This document shows, piece after piece, positions 36,404 to 44,986 of a stretch of 64,000 nt of DNA. The first letter of the stretch is position 1. Each line of letters begins with the position of its first letter. Under the pieces are notes generated by a model. It was not told the DNA's origin. It ran no database searches and saw only the letters and a program-made list of their open reading frames with translations. The translations under genes were made by a program, and so were the position numbers. The stretch is from Pseudomonadota bacterium (lineage in GTDB: Bacteria; Desulfobacterota; Binatia; Binatales; Binataceae), in assembly GCA_021325355.1 (NCBI GenBank), contig JAJPHI010000009.1:62001-126000 (forward strand). The letters run 5' to 3'.

Positions 36404-37798
36404 TCAGGCGTCGAGACGCAGGCGTTTCATCAGCCGGTAGAGCGTCGTGCGATCGATGCCGAGGGTGGCGGCGGCTTCGGCGCGACTCCCGCGCGTCTCT
36501 TCGAGCGTCGCCCGGATACACTCGCTCGCCGCGCGATCCAGACAGGCCTGCAGCGATTGTGCGCGCGACGGCGGCGACGGCGCCACCGTCGCCGTTCCGT
36601 CCTCCGTCCGCCCACCGCTCGCGCGATCGAACACCTCGAAGGCGAAGGCCTCGGGCGGCAGCAGATCGGCCCCGCTCATCACCACGGCGCGTTCAATAGT
36701 GTTTTCGAGTTCGCGCACGTTGCCCGGCCACGCATAGCCGAGCAGCTTTTCCTCGGCCTCCGGCGTCAGGCTGATCGCGCGTCCCAGCTCGCTCGAATGG
36801 AAGGCGAGAAAATGCCGCGCCAGCGGCAGGATATCGTCGGCGCGCTCGCGCAACGGCGGCACCCGCAGCGGTATCACGTTCAGACGAAAGTACAGGTCGG
36901 CGCGAAAGCGATCGGCCCGAACCTCCTCCCGCAGCACACGATTGGTCGCGGCGACGATCCGCACATCGACCCGGCGCGGCTTCGACGCGCCCACCCGCAG
37001 CACCTCGCCGTCCTCGAGCACGCGCAGCAGCTTCGCCTGAAAATCGCTGCCAGCCTCGCCAATCTCGTCGAGAAACAGCGTGCCGCCCGAAGCCCGCTCG
37101 AAACAGCCGGCGCGCGCCGCGATCGCACCGGTGAACGACCCCTTTTCATGGCCGAACAGTTCGCTCTCGACCACCCCTTCGGCGAAGGCCTTGCAATTGA
37201 CCGCGACGAACGGGCCGTCCGCCCGATTACTCCAATAATGCAGCATCCGCGCTACCAGTTCCTTGCCGGTCCCGCTCTCGCCTTCCACCAGCACCGTCGA
37301 ACGCGACGGCGCGACCCGGCGGATCATCGCCAGCAACTGGCGCGTGTGCGCGCTTTCGCCGACAAACCCGGCCGTGGTGGCCGCCACGTCGAGCTGCTGG
37401 CGCAGCAGCCGGTTTTCCCGGCGCAGGTTGTTCATTTCGAGCGCCCGGTTGACGCTCGCCAGCAGTTCCTCCTCGTCGAACGGCTTCGAGACGCAGTCAA
37501 AGGCGCCATGCCGCATCGCGGCGACCACCCCTCGCACCCCCGGCTCGCCGGTCAGCATCACCACCGGGACTTCGGGTCGGCGCACGCGAACCTTGCGCAG
37601 GAGCTCAAGACCATCGGTGCCGTTGAAATGCGTGCCGCACAACAGCACGTCCGCCCGATGCTGCTCGAGCGCGACCAGCGCCTCGTCCGCGGTATGCATC
37701 GTCTCCGATACGCATCCCGCGCCGCACAGCGCCCGCGCTGCCAGTTCGGCCGTCGACGGCTCATCGATAATCAGGATGCGCGCCTTGCCGTTGTCCAT
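36404..37798 (-). CDS. NtrC-family sigma-54 activator with degenerate receiver
   Basis: 464 residues: receiver (1-120), AAA+ domain (about 145-375) and a Fis-type HTH (final 45 residues, [19 protein letters not shown]). The AAA+ part has Walker A GESGTGKE, Walker [12 protein letters not shown], and a GSFTGA loop in place of GAFTGA; this loop contacts sigma-54. The receiver is abnormal: the phospho-acceptor Asp is a Gly ([13 protein letters not shown]) and the acidic cluster is shortened (LIIDEPS). The Thr (VMLTGE) and Lys (VSKPFD) remain. It therefore probably does not respond to phosphorylation in the usual way. No kinase gene adjoins it. Confidence 0.9.
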   Translation of the reverse strand: MDNGKARILIIDEPSTAELAARALCGAGCVSETMHTADEALVALEQHRADVLLCGTHFNGTDGLELLRKVRVRRPEVPVVMLTGEPGVRGVVAAMRHGAFDCVSKPFDEEELLASVNRALEMNNLRRENRLLRQQLDVAATTAGFVGESAHTRQLLAMIRRVAPSRSTVLVEGESGTGKELVARMLHYWSNRADGPFVAVNCKAFAEGVVESELFGHEKGSFTGAIAARAGCFERASGGTLFLDEIGEAGSDFQAKLLRVLEDGEVLRVGASKPRRVDVRIVAATNRVLREEVRADRFRADLYFRLNVIPLRVPPLRERADDILPLARHFLAFHSSELGRAISLTPEAEEKLLGYAWPGNVRELENTIERAVVMSGADLLPPEAFAFEVFDRASGGRTEDGTATVAPSPPSRAQSLQACLDRAASECIRATLEETRGSRAEAAATLGIDRTTLYRLMKRLRLDA

Positions 37799-37918
37799 AG
37801 CCCCTCCCGTTTCCCCCCTGCAGTTATCGCGTCATCTTGACGGCTCGAAATGTTTGTGCATTGAAAAACATGACATAGTATTTATAACTGATTAATAACT
37901 GTTCCAATCGCCGCTAAG

Positions 37919-37934
37919 GCGAATTACATGCCAA
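37919..37934 (-). promoter_or_regulatory. Candidate sigma-54 (-24/-12) promoter
   Basis: On the minus strand TTGGCATGTAATTCGC has the invariant GG and GC dinucleotides at the correct spacing for a -24/-12 promoter and matches most of the TTGGCACG half. It departs from consensus at four positions of YTGGCACGRNNNTTGCW. It points at the NtrC-like gene, 121 bp upstream of its start, suggesting autoregulation. Confidence 0.45.
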
Positions 37935-37962
37935 TTTGTACAAAAAATTACCAACTTGGCAT
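37928..37962. repeat. Inverted repeat ATGCCAA / TTGGCAT (possible operator)
   Basis: Perfect 7-bp arms (37928-37934 and 37956-37962) around a 21-base AT-rich spacer. The left arm overlaps the candidate sigma-54 promoter. Spaced half-sites like this fit a dimeric regulator; protein unknown. Confidence 0.5.
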
Positions 37963-38182
37963 ATTCCATACCTGCTTGCTCCACTTTGGCGATAACTGGC
38001 TTACATTGCTGACAGATGAAACGCGGCGGCCCGACCCGATGTTGCATTTTTGCGACAGCGCGCTCGTGGCGACGCACGCCCGCAACATCCCCGGCGCGCG
38101 ATTCCCGCGTCAGCCTGCCTGTAGTGTTGCCGGCGGATTCCCCGCTCGACGCGTGGCGGTAAACGCCTGCTGCGCAGCGCGG

Positions 38183-38216
38183 AAAAGAAAAAGGGGCGCC
38201 GCCCAGGCAGCGCCCC
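38183..38216 (-). terminator. Rho-independent terminator of the amidohydrolase genes
   Basis: Read on the minus strand, GGGGCGC (38216-38210) and GCGCCCC (38199-38193) form a stem with a 10-base loop, followed by TTTTTCTTTT. It lies 22 bp after the stop of the frameshifted amidohydrolase. Confidence 0.88.
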
Positions 38217-38238
38217 CCGACATTCCGATAAAGACCGC

Positions 38239-39913
38239 TCAGGCGGCCGAGCGAATCACGGTGCCGGCCAACGTCCCGGTCTGGCGACCGTGCTCATACG
38301 ACACCTTGCCGTTAACCACCGTGTACTCGATGCCTTCGGCGGGCATCACCAGACGGCGCCCCCCGCCCGGCAGGTCATAGGCCATCTTGGCCCGCCGCGC
38401 GGAATTGACCGTATTCAGATCGAAGACCGTAATATCCGCCTTCCAGCCCTGCTTCAACTGGCCGCGCTCGCGGATGCCGAAGAAGGTCGCGGGTTCCGAG
38501 GTGATACGCTTGACCGCGAATTCGAGCGGAATCGCCTCGCGCTTGCGCACCCAGTTGCCCAGCAGATAGGTGGCATAACCGGCGTCGCACAGCATATCGA
38601 CGTGCGCGCCGCCGTCGCTCAGGCCAATCAGCGTGCGGGGATCGCTGATAAGCTGCTCGATCCCTTCCTCGTGCATCTGCTGCATCGTGTACTGCAGGTT
38701 GAGATCATCTTCCAGGGCGAGGTCGAGGAACGTATCGAGCGGGTCCGCATTGCGCATCTCCGCGATCTCCTGCACCGTCCTGCCCTCGAACTGCTTGAGC
38801 GCCGGATTGGTCGCCTCGAGCACTTCCACCCGATGCCAGCGGCCGGTGAACAGATGGGGCCGCTTGAGGCTTTCACGGAAGTTCCGCCGAAACTCGGCGT
38901 CCGCATAGAGCTGCTTCTGCACCGCGACCGGCTGGTTAAAGGCGCGATTCCACGACTCGTTGTCGGCAAAGGTGAACGGCGTCTTCAGGTCGAGCTGCGA
39001 GACGAAGGGCTTGCAGAGAATCTGCGGTACGCCGCCGCGCTTGATCAGCGGCTCGACCCGATTCAACGTCTCGAGGGCGCGCTCCGGATGGCGCGGCGTC
39101 GACGCCATCGCGAGCCACGTCACCGGCCGCCCGCTTTCGCTCAAAAGCGTGTCGAGCAGTTCGTATTCGTCGTCCTGCACCACCGCGATTTTCTTGGTCA
39201 GCGCAACCTCGATCGCGCCCTTGCCCTGGCGCTTCAAGACGTTGGCGTAGGCCTTGAGCTCGTCGCGGCTCGCCAGCCGGCACGCCAGCGGCTGACCCTT
39301 GAAAGCCGATATGCTGCTTGAGGGTGGTGGTCGAGAAACCGAGCGCGCCGGCCGTCATCGCCTCGTCGAGCAGCGCGGCGATTTTCGCCGTCTCCTCCGG
39401 CGTCGCCGCCCGGTCCATCGATTCCTTGCCCATCACGTAATGGCGAAACGGCGTCAGCGGCGCGAGGAAGCCGAGGTTGATGGCGGCGCCGCGCCGCTCG
39501 GCCGCGTCGAGGAATTCCGGGAAGGTCTCCCAGTCCCAGGTCACGCCCTTGCTCAGCGAGTCGTAGGGAATCGCCTCGACATTGGTCAGATCCCAGGCGG
39601 CGATTTCGCGCGATTCCGGTTTGCACGGCGCCACGCCGACGCCGCAGTTGCCCATCACGACCGAGGTGATGCCGTGCCACGAAGTGCAGCTGATAAGCGG
39701 ATCCCAGCAGATTTGCGCATCGTAATGGGTATGCGGATCGACGAAGCCCGGGCTGACGATCAGGTCGGAAGCATCGATCACCCGCGCCGCGCCCTCCTTG
39801 ATTTGACCAATCTCGGCAATCCGATCGCCGACCACCGCGATATCGGCACGAAAGCGCGGCGCGCCGGTGCCGTCGACCACCGTGCCGTTTTTGATTAACA
39901 GATCGTACGCCAT
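38239..39913 (-). pseudogene. D-aminoacylase-type amidohydrolase, interrupted by one frameshift
   Basis: Zinc amidohydrolase of the N-acyl-D-amino-acid deacylase group. Reading leftward, the first part starts MAYDLLIKNGTVVDGTGAPR at 39913 and includes the metal site SPGFVDPHTHYDAQ. It stays in frame to LKQHIGF at about 39300. The second part continues in another frame from KGQPLACRLASRDELKAYAN to the stop at 38239, including SDGGAHVDMLCDAGY and a typical C-terminal KADITVFDL. The total, 1675 nt, is one base more than 558 codons, so a single extra base near 39299 would explain everything. It could be a sequencing or assembly error rather than a real lesion. Terminator downstream. Confidence 0.88.
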
Positions 39914-39994
39914 CTTTTGCTTCTCCCTGTTCTGGTTCCGAGCCCCCGCATCTGCCCGTTCAGGCGGCGGCGGTGCCGTCCGGAAAACTCGTCC

Positions 39995-41146
39995 TCAATT
40001 CAGATTGATCCGATACAGCTTGGCGGCATTCTCGCAGATGATCTTGCGCGTGACATCCTCGGGCACGCCCTCGAAATCCTGCGCGATGACCTTCAGCGAG
40101 TTGGGCCAGGTCGAATCGGTATGCGGGAAGTCGGAAGCCCACATGAAGTTGTCGGCGCCGAAGAAACGGAACAGCATCGGCCCGATGGGATCGTCCTGGA
40201 AGGTCGCCCACAGGTTGCGTCGCACGTATTCGCTCGGTTTCATGTCGAGCGGTTCCTTCATCAGCGTGCCGAATTTATCGAAGGCGTGATCCATCCGATA
40301 CATGTAATGGGCGATCCAGCCGGTGTCGTTTTCCGCCGAGACGATCTTGATTTTCGGAAAGCGCATCATCACCCCACCGACGATAATGTCGGTGAGCGAA
40401 CGCTGGACCTCGTGAATCAGATTCATGTAGCCGCGCAGGAACGAGGGGTCGCGCGACTCGCGAATCTTGGCCCGCTCCTCTTCGGAGCGCGGCGGCTTCT
40501 TGCCCGTTATCACGTGCAATGACAGCGGCATTTCGAGGTCCTGGGCGGCCGCCCAGAACGGATCGTATTCCCGCGACGTGTACGGCCGCTCGCGCGGCGG
40601 CGCGCCCCAGATCATCGCGCCGCGCAGGCCTTTCTTCGCCGTCCGCTCCAGCTCCGCCACGCCCTGGCTGATATCCTCGAGCGAAATCAGCGCGATGCCG
40701 ATGAGCCGATTGGGATTATGCGAGCAGAACTCGGCGAGCCAGTCATTGTAGGCGCGGAAACAGGCGCGCTGCAGCTCGGCGTCATGCAGCCCGAAGAGCG
40801 TCATCCCGAGGGTCGTGTACAGCACCTCGGCTTCGACGCCGTCGATCTCCTGATCCTTGATCCGTTCGACCGGATCCCAGCCGCTCGGCCGCGCCGTGAT
40901 ATAGCCCTTGTCCTTGCCTTCCTTCAGAAACTCCGCGAGTTCCTTGCCGCTGCGGCCCGCGGCAAAGCCACCGGCGACCGGGAAGGCCTGCACGCCGGGG
41001 GCCACAAAGACGTAACCGGTTTTTTCGTCCTGCTTGACGACGCGCGGCGCAATATCGCGAAACTTCGCGTCGAGCCGTTCGACCCAAAGGTCGGCTGGCT
41101 CCATCATGTGCGAATCGGCCGAAATCACGTGGCGTGCTGCGGTCAT
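39995..41146 (-). CDS. Amidohydrolase-2 (ACMSD-like) family protein
   Basis: 383 residues from ATG 41146, preceded by GGAGGG. Metal-dependent hydrolase/decarboxylase TIM barrel: N-terminal ISADSHMMEPADLW (DxH in place of HxH, typical of this subgroup), LSLHVITGKKPP, IKIVSAENDTGWIAHYMYRMD and FMWASDFPHTDSTWPNS (metal-ligand Asp). Substrates in this group include aromatic carboxylates and acyl amides; none can be singled out. 81 bp upstream of the frameshifted amidohydrolase, same strand, likely the same transcript. Confidence 0.88.
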   Translation of the reverse strand: MTAARHVISADSHMMEPADLWVERLDAKFRDIAPRVVKQDEKTGYVFVAPGVQAFPVAGGFAAGRSGKELAEFLKEGKDKGYITARPSGWDPVERIKDQEIDGVEAEVLYTTLGMTLFGLHDAELQRACFRAYNDWLAEFCSHNPNRLIGIALISLEDISQGVAELERTAKKGLRGAMIWGAPPRERPYTSREYDPFWAAAQDLEMPLSLHVITGKKPPRSEEERAKIRESRDPSFLRGYMNLIHEVQRSLTDIIVGGVMMRFPKIKIVSAENDTGWIAHYMYRMDHAFDKFGTLMKEPLDMKPSEYVRRNLWATFQDDPIGPMLFRFFGADNFMWASDFPHTDSTWPNSLKVIAQDFEGVPEDVTRKIICENAAKLYRINLN

Positions 41147-41362
41147 GTGGCTTACCCTCCTTCGAGACAAGGCTAGGATGCCTATGTTGAATGACTCAGC
41201 GAACCTCGAGCTGCCGCCGGTCCGAATTCTTCAGCGCGGGCAGCCGCTCTAATTCGCGGGGCAAATCAGACTAATAGGTTATCGCACCTTTGCGCCGCGA
41301 TCGGCAAGCGGCACGCGCCGTCTGGCGCCGCCGCCAAACCGCCGCGGCGGACCGCGCCTCGC

Positions 41363-42160
41363 TTAATCCGGCAGGAAGGAAGGACTGCCGGTTTTGGCCG
41401 TCTGGCCGCCGTCCGCGACGAAGGCTGCGCCGGTCACGAAGGAGGCGAGATCCGAAGCGAGGAAAAGCACCACGTTGGCCATCTCTTCCGGCCGTCCGAG
41501 TCGGCCCATCGGAATCGCCTGGCGGAAGCGCAGCCGTCCCTCCTCGGTCAGGCTCGCCGCCAGCAAGGGTGTGTCGATCGCCCCCGGACAGATACAGTTG
41601 ACGCGGATATTGACCGGCGCGTATTCGACCGCGGCCACGCGCGTCAGATTGATCACCCCCGCCTTGGCCGCATTGTAGGCGACGATCCCGTAATCGGCGC
41701 GCAGACCCGAAATCGAGGCGGTGTTGACGATCGCGCCGCCGCCCTGCGCGCGCATCACCGGAACGACGCGCTTGATCCCCTGGAAGACGGCGGTCAGCCC
41801 GACGTCGAGCATGCGATTCCAGACCTCGTCGCTGACCTCCGCGGTACGCGCGACCAGGCGCGTCGTCCCCTGCACCGGCGGCATGCCGAAGGCGTTGTTG
41901 TGCAGAAAGTCGAGCCGGCCGAATTCACGGGTCGTCCGCGTGACCATCATATCGATATCGGCGGGGCGCGTGACGTCCGCGGCGATCGCGATAGCCTTGC
42001 CGCCGGCCGCCGTGATCTCATCCACGACCTTCTGCGCATTGTCGCCGTTGATATCGACGACCGCGATCGCCCCGCCGCGCGCGGCGAAACCGCAGGCCGT
42101 CGCGCGACCGATTCCGGAACCCGCGCCGGTTACCAGTCCTACTTTGCCGTCAAAGCGCAT
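41363..42160 (-). CDS. Short-chain dehydrogenase/reductase
   Basis: 265 residues from ATG 42160 (MRFDGKVGLVTG); the open extension to 42472 lies opposite the aldo/keto reductase. NAD(P)-binding TGAGSGIGRA, the NNA motif (LHNNAFG), catalytic Ser in TASISGL, and YNAAK for the Tyr/Lys pair are all intact, with C-terminal AAFVADGGQTAK. Oxidises or reduces an alcohol/ketone; substrate unknown. Confidence 0.9.
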   Translation of the reverse strand: MRFDGKVGLVTGAGSGIGRATACGFAARGGAIAVVDINGDNAQKVVDEITAAGGKAIAIAADVTRPADIDMMVTRTTREFGRLDFLHNNAFGMPPVQGTTRLVARTAEVSDEVWNRMLDVGLTAVFQGIKRVVPVMRAQGGGAIVNTASISGLRADYGIVAYNAAKAGVINLTRVAAVEYAPVNIRVNCICPGAIDTPLLAASLTEEGRLRFRQAIPMGRLGRPEEMANVVLFLASDLASFVTGAAFVADGGQTAKTGSPSFLPD

Positions 42161-42317
42161 CGCTGAAGCACCCCCGTCGGCGATGGACGGTCGCACAAAA
42201 GCGCCGGCGCTGTAAAGGCGCCGCGCTCCGCACGGCGCGCCTCTGCCGCCGCGCGATGGTTGCGCGGCCGACCGAGCTTGATGGAGAGTTGGGGCACCCG
42301 TTCCAAAGGAGAAGCAA

Positions 42318-43262
42318 GTGGAGCTGCGTAACCTTGGCAAGTCCGGACTGCGCGTGTCGGTGGTGGGCCTCGGCTGCAATAACTTCGGCATGAAAATCGA
42401 CGAGGCGGCGACGCGGGCCGTGGTCGACAAGGCCCTCGACGTTGGCATCACGCTGTTCGATACCGCCGACATCTATGGCAACCGCGGCACTTCGGAAACC
42501 TTCCTCGGCGCGATTCTCGGCGAGCGGCGCAAGGCCATCGTGCTCGCCACCAAGTTCGGGATGCAGATGGACCGGGCGGGCGTGCTCAAGGGTGCGGCGC
42601 GCCGCTATATCATGGCCGCCGTCGAGGACAGCCTGCGCCGTCTTCGCACCGACTGGATCGATCTCTACCAGTTGCATCAGCCCGATCCGCTGACCCCGAT
42701 TGAAGAGACCCTGCGCGCGCTCGATGACCTCATCCGGCAGGGCAAGGTGCGTTACATCGGCTGCTCGAATCTGCCGGCGTGGCAGGTGGTCGAAGCGCAC
42801 TGGACGGCGAAGAGCCTCGGGCTCAATGGGTTTGTTTCATGCCAGGACGAGTACAGCCTGCTGGTCCGTGACGTCGAACGGGATCTGCTGCCGGCGATGA
42901 GCGCCTACGGGCTCGGCATGCTGCCCTACTTTCCCTTGGCAAGCGGACTTTTAACCGGCAAGTACAAGCGTGCGCAGGCCATGCCCGAAGGAACACGGCT
43001 CGCCCTGATGAAGCCGCTCGCCGAGCGCTGGGTCAACGACACCAACTGGGCCATCGTCGAACGGCTCGAGGCCTATGCGACGGAGCGCGGCCATACGCTG
43101 CTCGAGCTCGCCATGAGCTGGCTGGCGGCGCGACCGACGGTGGCCAGCGTGATCGCGGGCGCCACCACGCCGGCCCAGGTCGAGCAGAATGTCAAGGCGG
43201 TCGAGTGGCGGCTCACCGCCGAGGAGCTGGCGGCGATCGATAAGATGAGCCACAAGCAGTGA
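42318..43262 (+). CDS. Aldo/keto reductase
   Basis: 314 residues; GTG start after AAAGGAGA. AKR fold: LGKSGLRVSVVGLGCNNFG, DTADIYGNRGTSETFLG with catalytic Asp and Tyr, ATKFGMQMD with the Lys, and DLYQLHQPDPLTPIEE with the His. C-terminal ASVIAGATTPAQVEQNVKA binds the NADP phosphate. Resembles the Gfo-like/YajO group of potassium-channel beta-subunit relatives. Divergent from the SDR gene (157 bp between). Confidence 0.92.
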   Translation: MELRNLGKSGLRVSVVGLGCNNFGMKIDEAATRAVVDKALDVGITLFDTADIYGNRGTSETFLGAILGERRKAIVLATKFGMQMDRAGVLKGAARRYIMAAVEDSLRRLRTDWIDLYQLHQPDPLTPIEETLRALDDLIRQGKVRYIGCSNLPAWQVVEAHWTAKSLGLNGFVSCQDEYSLLVRDVERDLLPAMSAYGLGMLPYFPLASGLLTGKYKRAQAMPEGTRLALMKPLAERWVNDTNWAIVERLEAYATERGHTLLELAMSWLAARPTVASVIAGATTPAQVEQNVKAVEWRLTAEELAAIDKMSHKQ

Positions 43263-43293
43263 GGGTCGCGAAGTCGCCTGACGCCTCAGCGTT

Positions 43294-43719
43294 TCAGGCC
43301 AGCACCACCTGCACGAACAACTGGATAACCAGCGCGAGCATCGTGATTGCGCCCACCGTATACGCGACGGTGCGCCAGGGCTGGATGCCGTTCAGGTAGA
43401 AATAGGTATGCAGGATGCGCATCACCATGAAGACGCTGCAATAGACTTCGAAGGCGCCGCGGCCGAGCCCGGCCATCACGTAGATGCCGGCGAGAATGAG
43501 AAAGATGGGGATGTTTTCGAGGTCGTTGCGCCAGGCGCGGGCGGCCTTGTCAACGATCGCCACCTCGGTCGCCTCGAGCCGTCCGCCCATCATCCGCGCG
43601 TCCTCCTCGACGGTAAAGACGCGGGCGCGGTTGCGCGCCACTCCCTGGACCACCGAGTTGACCGCCATCTTGAGCGTCAGCACAACGGCCGTGAGCGCAT
43701 ACATTTTGAGCAATGGCAT
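43294..43719 (-). CDS. MAPEG-family membrane protein
   Basis: 141 residues, four predicted transmembrane helices. MAPEG (membrane-associated eicosanoid/glutathione metabolism) signatures: ARAWRNDLENIPIFLILAGI and MRILHTYFYLNGIQPWRTVAY, the RxxxNxxE/E glutathione-contact region. Members conjugate glutathione or reduce lipid peroxides; bacterial roles are poorly defined. Convergent with the aldo/keto reductase and divergent from the SDR at 43.9 kb. Confidence 0.9.
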   Translation of the reverse strand: MPLLKMYALTAVVLTLKMAVNSVVQGVARNRARVFTVEEDARMMGGRLEATEVAIVDKAARAWRNDLENIPIFLILAGIYVMAGLGRGAFEVYCSVFMVMRILHTYFYLNGIQPWRTVAYTVGAITMLALVIQLFVQVVLA

Positions 43720-43855
43720 GACGGGTTCCCCCTCCGCGTGGATCTGCGAGTTCCATAGCGCCGGCCCGCGACGCTGTAAACCGGCGGCGCTGGCGATTCG
43801 TCGCCTCAGCGACTAGGTTGAACGCCTTAAGAATTCGACAAGGAGACCAATTGCG

Positions 43856-44677
43856 ATGGGCAGGCTCGATAACAAAGTCGCCGTGATTACCGGTGCGGCA
43901 AGCGGGATGGGGCGGGCCAGTGCGATGCGCTTTGCGGCCGAGGGGGCGGCGGTGGTGGTGGCCGATCTGAACGCGCAGGGCGCCGAAGGGGTGGTTGCGG
44001 AAATCGCCGCCCACGGCGGCCGCGCGGTGTTTCAGCGCACCGACGTGACCAGTGAAAACGATATCAAGGCGCTGATCGACCGGGCGGTGCGCGAATTCGG
44101 ACGCCTCGATATCACCTTCAACAACGCCGGTCTGGGCGGCGCGACCGGCAAGCTCGAAGAGGTCACGGTCGAGGACTGGGACAAGACCTTCCACGTGCTG
44201 ACGCGAGCCGTCTTTCTCGGCATCAAGCACTCGGTCGGCCCGATGCGCAAGAACGGCGGCGGATCGATCATCTCGACCTCGTCGATGGGCGGCATCCGCC
44301 CGGCGGCGGGCTTGACGGCGTACTGCGCGGCCAAGGCGGCGGTGGTGAATCTCACGATGGCGGCGGCGATCGAGTATGGCCACGACCATATTCGCGTCAA
44401 CTGCATCTGTCCGGGCGGCATCCTGACGCCCCTGGTCTATCGCGGACAGCCGGGCGGTGAGGAGGCGGCGGCCAAAAACATGGCGCGCGCGCAGCCGATT
44501 CCAAGGGCGGGGTTGCCCGAAGATATCGCCAACATGGCGCTGTTTCTGGCGAGCGACGAGTCCGAGTGGATCACCGGCACGGCGATGATGGTGGATGGCG
44601 GGATGAACACCGGCAATGCGCGTATCCGGTTCGGCACCGGATGGTCGGGACCGTCGTTCGAACGTCGCGAGCGTTAG
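43856..44677 (+). CDS. Short-chain dehydrogenase/reductase
   Basis: 273 residues; ATG 43856 preceded by AAGGAGA. TGAASGMGRA nucleotide-binding motif, FNNAGLGG, catalytic Ser (STSSMGG), YCAAK Tyr/Lys pair and MMVDGGMNTG. Similar to the SDR at 41.4 kb but with a longer C-terminal tail. Last gene before the parS-containing gap. Confidence 0.91.
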   Translation: MGRLDNKVAVITGAASGMGRASAMRFAAEGAAVVVADLNAQGAEGVVAEIAAHGGRAVFQRTDVTSENDIKALIDRAVREFGRLDITFNNAGLGGATGKLEEVTVEDWDKTFHVLTRAVFLGIKHSVGPMRKNGGGSIISTSSMGGIRPAAGLTAYCAAKAAVVNLTMAAAIEYGHDHIRVNCICPGGILTPLVYRGQPGGEEAAAKNMARAQPIPRAGLPEDIANMALFLASDESEWITGTAMMVDGGMNTGNARIRFGTGWSGPSFERRER

Positions 44678-44775
44678 ACCGTGCGCGGCAGGCTGCCGAC
44701 CGTCGTCGGTATCCTGCCCGCGAGCTTGCGGGGTGGCGCGCCGCCGCGGCGAGTGCCGGCACGGGAAGCGCGGAA

Positions 44776-44791
44776 TGTTTCACGTGAAACA
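44776..44791. promoter_or_regulatory. parS site (ParB-binding palindrome), copy 1
   Basis: TGTTTCACGTGAAACA, an exact match to the bacterial parS consensus and a perfect palindrome extending to 18 bp (44775-44792). A chance exact 16-mer in 64 kb is very unlikely. ParB-CTP loads here to nucleate the partition complex, normally near the replication origin. Confidence 0.88.
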
Positions 44792-44820
44792 TGGGCGGTG
44801 ATGACCGGGGCCACGCGCGA

Positions 44821-44836
44821 GGTTTCACGTGAAACA
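44821..44836. promoter_or_regulatory. parS site, copy 2
   Basis: GGTTTCACGTGAAACA, one mismatch (first base) to the parS consensus, with an intact 14-bp palindromic core (44822-44835). It lies 45 bp from copy 1, start to start, in the same intergenic gap. Confidence 0.85.
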
Positions 44837-44845
44837 TTCGATGGT

Positions 44846-44892
44846 TGTGGAAGGATAGTCCGGTTCTCCACAGGAATCTGCCGCTCTCCACA
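44846..44892. promoter_or_regulatory. DnaA-box-like repeats
   Basis: TTCTCCACA (44864-44872) matches the relaxed box TTNTCCACA and is one base off TTATCCACA. CTCTCCACA (44884-44892) is two off, same orientation, exactly 20 bp on. A weaker reverse copy, CCTTCCACA, reads on the minus strand at 44854-44846. Binding by DnaA is inferred only. Confidence 0.45.
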
Positions 44893-44928
44893 GGTTTCGG
44901 CGACCGGAAGCGGGCGCGATACTTGACA

Positions 44929-44953
44929 AAACCCGCGGCGCTCTTCCGGGTTT
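44929..44953. repeat. Inverted repeat AAACCCG / CGGGTTT at the imuA promoter
   Basis: Perfect 7-bp arms separated by 11 bases; the right arm overlaps the -35 element of the imuA promoter, a position suited to a repressor such as the SOS regulator. It does not match a LexA box I can name. Confidence 0.45.
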
Positions 44954-44980
44954 GACATACGAAAGAAAAGCGAAAATGAT
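44952..44980 (+). promoter_or_regulatory. Promoter of imuA-imuB
   Basis: TTGACA (44952-44957), 17-base spacer, AATGAT (44975-44980). A perfect -35 and a 4/6 -10. The predicted transcription start falls at about 44987, the GTG of imuA, so the message may be leaderless. A second TTGACA at 44923-44928 has no good -10. Confidence 0.6.
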
Positions 44981-44986
44981 TAGCGG

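Larger units (their letters stand above)
37799..38182. other. AT-rich intergenic region upstream of the NtrC-like gene
   Basis: The first ~200 bp of this gap are strikingly AT-rich for this GC-rich chromosome (e.g. TATTTATAACTGATTAATAAC around 37878-37898). It contains a TATAAATACTAT-like -10 on the minus strand, a candidate sigma-54 promoter and a 7-bp inverted repeat (listed separately). I find no credible small gene: reading frames here have no start with a ribosome site and no family resemblance. Confidence 0.6.

Noticed and set aside
37999-38012. TGGCTTACATTGCT as a plus-strand sigma-54 promoter
   Set aside because: The GG and GC are two bases too close for a -24/-12 element.
37928-38380. 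Plus-strand frame through the AT-rich gap into the amidohydrolase
   Set aside because: No ribosome site, composition shifts midway, and the second half mirrors the amidohydrolase.
44571-44958. Small frames crossing the parS region
   Set aside because: Short, basic or Arg-rich, with no start signals; the DNA there is better explained as non-coding sites.
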